A stretch of 60,326 nt of DNA from an uncultured Clostridia bacterium (GTDB lineage Bacteria; Bacillota; Clostridia; TANB77; CAG-508). The position numbers were made by a program, and so were the translations under genes. Positions 56,618 to 60,326 of this stretch are shown piece by piece (the stretch's first letter is position 1; the number at the start of each line of letters is the position of its first letter). The notes under the pieces were generated by a model, which did not search any database, was not told the DNA's origin, and worked only from the letters and a program-made list of their open reading frames with translations. Where the stretch lies: contig CANQJH010000006.1 in NCBI GenBank assembly GCA_947624195.1, positions 1 to 60,326 on the forward strand. Reading direction: 5' to 3'.

Positions 56618-58114
56618 CTACTTTACATAAAGCACGACACGGAACCCAACGTAAGAGCTGTAATCAGCGAGTTCAACGCTACCGCTCGCGCGTACGACTG
56701 GGTTGCCAGCTCCTGTACTACCGAAGCTGCCACCGCGAGGAACAACGAACATTTGTTCCTCAGGGTTTTGTTGATTCTCTGGAGTTGTTGGTTTCTTTAT
56801 TACATTGTGTCCAGTAGTCCACTCCCACATGTTTCCTGCCATGTCATATATATTATATACCTCAAAATCATCACTTGATCCTGTTGGTAACTCTATATAT
56901 GACCTTCCTGTCGTTTGATCTATTCTATCCTGTTCTGTTAACTGCTTTGTTTCGTATTGTGTTGTTGCTTTCCATCCTGTTACCGTTCCTCCATGTTTTG
57001 CCCACAAGCCTGTTATTTTTGTATAATCTGTTGTTGTATTATTATAGTAATTTCCAAATTTAGTTGAATTAGTTATTGTCCTTTGACTATCACTTGTTTC
57101 TAATATTCCATTAAATAGATTACATATGACGTTCCATGCTTGGCTATCTACTAAGTAACTTCCTACATTTGCATCTCCCTTATACATATTCTCTGCTACT
57201 AGTTTTGAGTTTGGTTGGGTTATATAATTCCATGCTTGTACTCCTTTTTGGCTTACAGGTTTATAATTTTTTATTGCTCCTGTATTTGTTGCGCTTCCCC
57301 TTGCTGTATTGAATGTTAAGTCACTACTATCTACTGTTTTATAAAAAGATGTTGCTTCACTTGGAACTCCTGCCTCAAATCTTGCTATATAAAAACCACC
57401 ATAACTTTCTATACTTTCTGTTGCTACATCTATTTGGTTCACTTTTTCCCAATCTGATGTTGGTAATGCATTGGCTCCTGTGTATGTCTTTCCTAATATT
57501 TCACTGTCTTTTGCATTATAATCGTCTCTCCATGCTTTTCCATCTCCTGTTCCTCCAGTCTTTTGTACTCCTCCTGTATCTCCATTGTCTCTATATTCGT
57601 TATTGTATGACCAGTTTTTATCTATTACATCGTCTTTTGCATCTGTATACTGCTTTGCTGTGCATGGTATCCATACGAACTGATTCCCTTTTTTGCTATT
57701 GTTTAAATCATCTCCCTTTTCATCTGAGATTACAAATCCTGTGTCTATATCTCCTCCTGCATAATAGAATCCTTTTGGCACTGGTATTGTGTTGCCTTTT
57801 CCATCTGCTGTTGGCGTTACTTTTGCTAAGTCCCACTTATCTTTTTCTTTTTTTGGTACTTCTACCTCTTTTCCAGCATCTTCTGGCATTATATGCTTTA
57901 AATCTTCTAATACTTCATCTAAACCTTTTTCTTCATTTTGGGCTGATTCTTTATACTTATCTACTGCACTTTTTGACATTTTAAACAGTCCATTTTCTCC
58001 TAAGGCAATATTAAGGGTTACTCCTGCCAGTATTAGCATTATTATTATGGTTATAACTAATGCCACCAGTGTAATACCTTTTTGTGTTTGTTTCTGTCTT
58101 CTTAATGTTTTCAT
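56618..58114 (-). CDS. DGR target: pilin-leader protein with FGE-sulfatase/C-lectin-like variable domain (498 aa)
   Basis: Residues about 1-12 are basic (KTLRRQKQTQ). KGITLVALVITIIIMLILAG follows, a class III prepilin-like leader and helix that would anchor or polymerise the protein. The helix continues through ENGLFKMSKSAVDKYKESAQ into a linker. From about residue 115 the sequence has formylglycine-generating-enzyme/C-type-lectin-fold motifs: GGFYIARFEAG, YDMAGNMWEWT, RGGSF and terminal GFRVVL. No sulfatase-activating Cys role is implied. Residues about 455-495 are the variable repeat. AGGAGG precedes the ATG. It is probably displayed on the surface as a diversified binding protein. Confidence 0.95.
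   Translation of the reverse strand: MKTLRRQKQTQKGITLVALVITIIIMLILAGVTLNIALGENGLFKMSKSAVDKYKESAQNEEKGLDEVLEDLKHIMPEDAGKEVEVPKKEKDKWDLAKVTPTADGKGNTIPVPKGFYYAGGDIDTGFVISDEKGDDLNNSKKGNQFVWIPCTAKQYTDAKDDVIDKNWSYNNEYRDNGDTGGVQKTGGTGDGKAWRDDYNAKDSEILGKTYTGANALPTSDWEKVNQIDVATESIESYGGFYIARFEAGVPSEATSFYKTVDSSDLTFNTARGSATNTGAIKNYKPVSQKGVQAWNYITQPNSKLVAENMYKGDANVGSYLVDSQAWNVICNLFNGILETSDSQRTITNSTKFGNYYNNTTTDYTKITGLWAKHGGTVTGWKATTQYETKQLTEQDRIDQTTGRSYIELPTGSSDDFEVYNIYDMAGNMWEWTTGHNVIKKPTTPENQQNPEEQMFVVPRGGSFGSTGAGNPVVRASGSVELADYSSYVGFRVVLYVK
56631..56751 (-). repeat. DGR variable repeat (VR)
   Basis: It is the 3' coding end of the target gene, residues about 455-495, stopping before the final YVK. Relative to TR, 12 residues are changed by A-to-N substitutions: positions 465, 466, 469, 470, 477, 479, 480, 483, 484, 486, 487 and 488. 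One further change (S to P at 459) is not at an adenine. The invariant frame RGGSF...NPVVRA...GFRVVL should be the scaffold and the changed residues the binding surface. Confidence 0.97.
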
Positions 58115-58264
58115 TACAACTTCTCCTCCTAAGTTTAATTTTTACATAATTTTCTAAAGGAACATTAATGTCTCAATAATTTACCTGTTACAAAATTCAG
58201 AAAGTTACTTTTTAAGAATACAAATAAAAAATAAGAAAAATCAAGATTTTTCTTTATGAGAGTT

Positions 58265-58292
58265 GCTAACGCAACTCTTTTTCTGTTATAAT
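58265..58292 (+). promoter_or_regulatory. Promoter and hairpin before the IS91-like transposase
   Basis: A short perfect hairpin (AGTTGC, TAAC loop, GCAACT, extending to GAGTTGC/GCAACTC) lies just before TATAAT (58287-58292), only 7 nt from the ATG. With no ribosome binding site, the transcript may be leaderless. The hairpin may also mark the left (terminus-like) end of the element. Confidence 0.4.
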
Positions 58293-58299
58293 CTTATAT

Positions 58300-59556
58300 A
58301 TGGAAAGTATTGAAACTATTAATGAAAATGATTTTCTTGATTTTTATAATTCTAGAACATATAATGCTAACTGTTTTAATGATGATGGTTCTTTAAATAA
58401 GAACTATAATTCTTTTAAATCTACTGGCATTATTGCTCAAGTTTTTGATGACCATTGGGATTCTACTTATCTTGCTAATAAGCACATTATTGATTTGTAT
58501 CGCCCTAATGCTGATAAAGAAATTCATAAGATTATTAACTGTTATAATAAAAATTTGGGTTGTTCTCTTTATGAATGTCCTAATTGCCATGATATTGTTT
58601 TTATTGGTCATACTTGTAAATCTAGATTTTGCTCTTCTTGTGGTTATAAATATAAATCTCATAGAGTTGAATCTGTTTTACAAACTGCCTATAACTGCTC
58701 TCATCGTCAAATCGTTTTTACTATTCCTTCTCAACTTAGAAGCTATTTTTTCTTTCCTTTTGAAGATAGAATTAATATCCTTTTTCAAGCTGTTCGTGAT
58801 ACCATTTATTCTATCCTTAATGAATCTTTTAAGAAGAATAAAAAAGGGATTTTAAAAAAATATACTTCTAAAATTAAATTTTCTCCTGGTTTCTTCGCTT
58901 TCCTTCATACTTTTGGTAGAGATTTAAAATGGAACCCTCATATCCATATTCTTATTGCTGAACTTAAACTTGGTGATAATGGTTCTTGGAAACTTTGGAA
59001 CTTCTTTGACTACGATGCTCTTTCTAAACGTTTTCAAAAAATTCTTTTAGCATTACTTTCTAAGCATCTGGGTAAATCTTTTTCTAAACTGAAAAATGAT
59101 TTATTTCGTTCTTATCCTAATGGCTTCTATGTTTATGCTGAACCTAAAAAGTTTAAAGATATTAAATCCGGCGTTGAATATGTTACTAGATATTGTGGTA
59201 GAGTTCCTATTAGTGAAAATAGAATTGTTAATTATGATGGACATACTGTTACTTTCTCTTATATTGACCATAAAGATAGCAATTATCATGAAATGTCTCT
59301 TTCTGCTTCTGATTTTATACTTATTCTTTTAAGACATTTACTTCCTTATCAGTTTAAAATTATTAGATATTACGGTTTTTATAAGAAAAAACATTTACTT
59401 CATTCTAAAATGATTCCTTTAATTAAACCTCATTCTAGAACTTTTAGAAAATCTCTTCTTAAATATCAACACAGCATTTTATTAAGTTTTCATAGAGACC
59501 CTTATAACTGCCCTAAATGTGATACCAAATTGAACTTTGTCCTCTGTATAAACTAA
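58300..59556 (+). CDS. IS91-family HUH (Y2) transposase
   Basis: The 418-aa protein has the N-terminal zinc-binding domain of IS91 transposases (C93, C96, H104, C106, C111, C114 in CPNCHDIVFIGHTCKSRFCS and the following SCG) and the HUH motif HIH at 214-216 in WNPHIHILIAEL. The paired tyrosines Y294 and Y298 lie in EYVTRYCGR. A C-terminal CPKC cluster follows. Such enzymes catalyse rolling-circle transposition by single-strand nicking without terminal inverted repeats. The reading frame is intact. It is divergent from the DGR target gene, 185 bp away. Confidence 0.93.
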   Translation: MESIETINENDFLDFYNSRTYNANCFNDDGSLNKNYNSFKSTGIIAQVFDDHWDSTYLANKHIIDLYRPNADKEIHKIINCYNKNLGCSLYECPNCHDIVFIGHTCKSRFCSSCGYKYKSHRVESVLQTAYNCSHRQIVFTIPSQLRSYFFFPFEDRINILFQAVRDTIYSILNESFKKNKKGILKKYTSKIKFSPGFFAFLHTFGRDLKWNPHIHILIAELKLGDNGSWKLWNFFDYDALSKRFQKILLALLSKHLGKSFSKLKNDLFRSYPNGFYVYAEPKKFKDIKSGVEYVTRYCGRVPISENRIVNYDGHTVTFSYIDHKDSNYHEMSLSASDFILILLRHLLPYQFKIIRYYGFYKKKHLLHSKMIPLIKPHSRTFRKSLLKYQHSILLSFHRDPYNCPKCDTKLNFVLCIN

Positions 59557-59572
59557 GAAAGGAATTTTTTAT

Positions 59573-59821
59573 ATGTTTGACTTTAATTCTTTTCCATTTA
59601 ATTTAAGTGGTAAAACAGTTGCTTACATCTGTCCAAAATGTAAATATAAATTTGACGCACCTATCGAAGCTGTTCTTGAATTTGAACAAGAAGATGAATG
59701 GAATGGTTTGCCTATTTCTACTCCTCCTTATACTATTTGTGCTAAATGTAATTATGATAAGTGTGTTCCAATTGATTATAAATCTAAAAGGGGTTTTCAT
59801 CACATTTATAAAGAAAGCTAA
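59573..59821 (+). CDS. Small zinc-ribbon-like protein next to the IS91 transposase (82 aa)
   Basis: Two CxxC pairs (CPKCKYKF at about 20 and CAKCNYDKC at about 56) frame a short acidic middle (LEFEQEDEWNG), which suggests a zinc ribbon. AAAGGAA precedes the ATG and the gene begins 17 bp after the transposase stop, so the two are cotranscribed. It may assist the transposase or be a passenger; I do not recognise a named family. Confidence 0.7.
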   Translation: MFDFNSFPFNLSGKTVAYICPKCKYKFDAPIEAVLEFEQEDEWNGLPISTPPYTICAKCNYDKCVPIDYKSKRGFHHIYKES

Positions 59822-59934
59822 ATATTTTATATTATTTTGCTTTGCCAAATCATGCTTTTGCTTTGGCTTATTTTTGTTGTTTGCTTATTTTTCGTCTTAT
59901 TGTTTCTATAAGTATTACTTTCCTATTATAGCAC

Positions 59935-59976
59935 AAAAGCTATGTATTTTAGATAACTCTAAAATACATAGCTTTT
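59935..59976 (-). terminator. Intrinsic terminator of peptide cassette B
   Basis: AAAAGCTATGTATTTTAGA and TCTAAAATACATAGCTTTT form a perfect 19-bp stem with a 4-nt loop TAAC. T-runs flank both sides, so it may also end the convergent IS91-like transcript. Confidence 0.8.
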
Positions 59977-60012
59977 ATCTCTATGTTTTCATTTATTTTT
60001 ATTTTCTTTAAA

Positions 60013-60069
60013 CTACTTGTGTGTGTGTGTGTGTGTGTGTACTCTCGCAAGGCTTTCAGGCTTTTGCAT
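60013..60069 (-). CDS. 18-aa His-Thr repeat peptide, copy B
   Basis: The ORF encodes MQKPESLARVHTHTHTHK with stop TAG. AAGGAG lies 11 nt before the ATG. It matches copy A at 11 of the 18 residues outside and inside the tail in identical register (MQK, SL, V and the HTHTHTHK tail are all shared). Both tails come from eleven CA dinucleotides. The frame is maintained while the upstream leader and spacer sequences have diverged. Function is unknown. Confidence 0.55.
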   Translation of the reverse strand: MQKPESLARVHTHTHTHK

Positions 60070-60139
60070 CTTTTCTTTTGCTCCTTTATTTTTTTATAAT
60101 AAACAGTTTTTACTCCTTAAAGTTTTACTGTCATTTTTT

Positions 60140-60168
60140 ATATTATCATATAATTTTTATTTTTTCAA
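60140..60168 (-). promoter_or_regulatory. Sigma-A-type promoter of peptide cassette B
   Basis: On the minus strand TTGAAA (60168-60163) and TAATAT (60145-60140) are 17 nt apart, identical boxes and spacing to copy A. Confidence 0.65.
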
Positions 60169-60326
60169 CTATTTTTTGTTACGTTTTTATTACAATTAAT
60201 TTACTTATTATGAAATGCAAAAATAATTAACAATAAAACTTAATATTACCTGAATGAATAGTTTTCCACATTTCAACGATTTGAAAGTAGTGCAAGGAAA
60301 TATCCTCACAAATAATGTTTAACTCT

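Larger units (their letters stand above)
55375..58114 (-). mobile_element. Diversity-generating retroelement (target gene - RT - TR)
   Basis: Read on the minus strand the order is target protein gene with VR at its 3' end, reverse transcriptase gene, then TR. A DGR copies TR RNA into cDNA with errors at adenines and homes this cDNA into VR, diversifying the protein while TR stays constant. All essential parts are present in one orientation within 2.7 kb. No accessory variability determinant (avd) gene was recognised. An SSB-like gene follows downstream and an IS91-like transposase gene stands upstream. Confidence 0.95.
58300..59976 (+). mobile_element. IS91-like insertion element, boundaries uncertain
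   Basis: The unit holds the transposase, a small zinc-ribbon gene and a downstream perfect 19-bp hairpin at 59935-59976. IS91 elements lack inverted repeats and target duplications, so ends cannot be set from one copy. The hairpin near 58265 could be the left end. The right hairpin is better explained as the terminator of the peptide cassette. Confidence 0.5.
59931..60194 (-). repeat. Copy B of the dispersed small-peptide cassette
   Basis: The segment is homologous in the same orientation to 414-716. It has the minus-strand promoter TTGAAA-N17-TAATAT (60168-60140), AAGGAG (60081-60086), the 18-codon ORF, the tail with AATAAATGAAAACATAGA and a perfect hairpin terminator. It follows the IS91-like genes and is convergent with them. 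Confidence 0.75.

Noticed and set aside
59573-59821. DGR accessory variability determinant (avd)
   Set aside because: The protein is a small two-CxxC zinc ribbon linked to the transposase gene, not a four-helix bundle, and lies in the opposite orientation to the DGR.
58300-59976. IS200/IS605-type element
   Set aside because: The transposase has the IS91 N-terminal zinc domain and two tyrosines; it is far longer than a TnpA of IS200/IS605, and no tnpB is present.

Overview
The window looks like chromosome from an AT-rich, spore-forming member of the Clostridia, probably an uncultured gut lineage. This is inferred from pervasive A/T third positions, AGAAAGGAGG-type ribosome binding sites, a CIRCE-controlled groESL operon, sepF/divIVA division genes, ylmH, GGGtGRT/NifU-like anaerobe genes and a spoVAC-spoVAD-spoVAE cluster. 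Most genes lie on the minus strand and are ordinary housekeeping genes.

Layout. 1-0.7 kb: the first 28 codons of a pilin-leader gene running off the edge, then a tiny conserved peptide cassette. 0.7-5 kb: a membrane-anchored protein, rlmB, lepA. 5-10 kb: a zinc-finger-like orphan, a Lon-type protease, a tsaB-rimI fusion and tsaE. 10-17 kb: KAP P-loop NTPase, comFC, recD2, groEL, groES, CIRCE. 17-27 kb: pyrG, a coiled-coil gene, rsmD, divIVA, sepF, an HlyD-like adaptor, miaA, mutL, then two tiny Cys-rich membrane peptides. 27-39 kb: metK, leuS, tRNA-Gln, tRNA-His, sortase, a short alaS, hemolysin III, a frameshifted mtaB, enolase, ylmH. 39-47 kb: tRNA-Gln, the GGGtGRT/NifU-like pair, a YezG-like gene and the glycolytic run gap-pgk-tpiA-gpmI. 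47-55 kb: acyl-ACP thioesterase, rarA, ruvA, dodecin, spoVA genes, an HNH endonuclease, rpsI, rplM and an SSB-like gene. 55-60 kb: the accessory region.

The main discovery is a complete diversity-generating retroelement (DGR) at about 55.4-58.1 kb. A 314-aa reverse transcriptase with YMDD and IGNLSSQ motifs lies between a 121-bp template repeat (TR) and a 121-bp variable repeat (VR). The VR is the 3' end of a 498-aa protein with a type IV pilin-like leader and a formylglycine-generating-enzyme/C-type-lectin-like C-terminus. TR and VR differ at 16 positions. Fifteen are adenines in the sense-strand TR, and they change 12 amino acids. An IS91-like HUH transposase gene lies beside it.

Two further patterns appear undescribed as far as I know. 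(1) Two paralogous minus-strand cassettes (414-716 and 59931-60194) each have a TTGAAA-N17-TAATAT promoter, a Shine-Dalgarno, an 18-codon ORF ending in VHTHTHTHK encoded by exactly eleven CA repeats, and a hairpin terminator. (2) At least six genes (the 462-aa membrane protein, groEL, sortase, pgk, ruvA, spoVAE) have a hairpin inserted between the Shine-Dalgarno and the start codon. In five of the six, removing the hairpin leaves a spacing of roughly 10-15 nt; the sortase is the outlier at 19.
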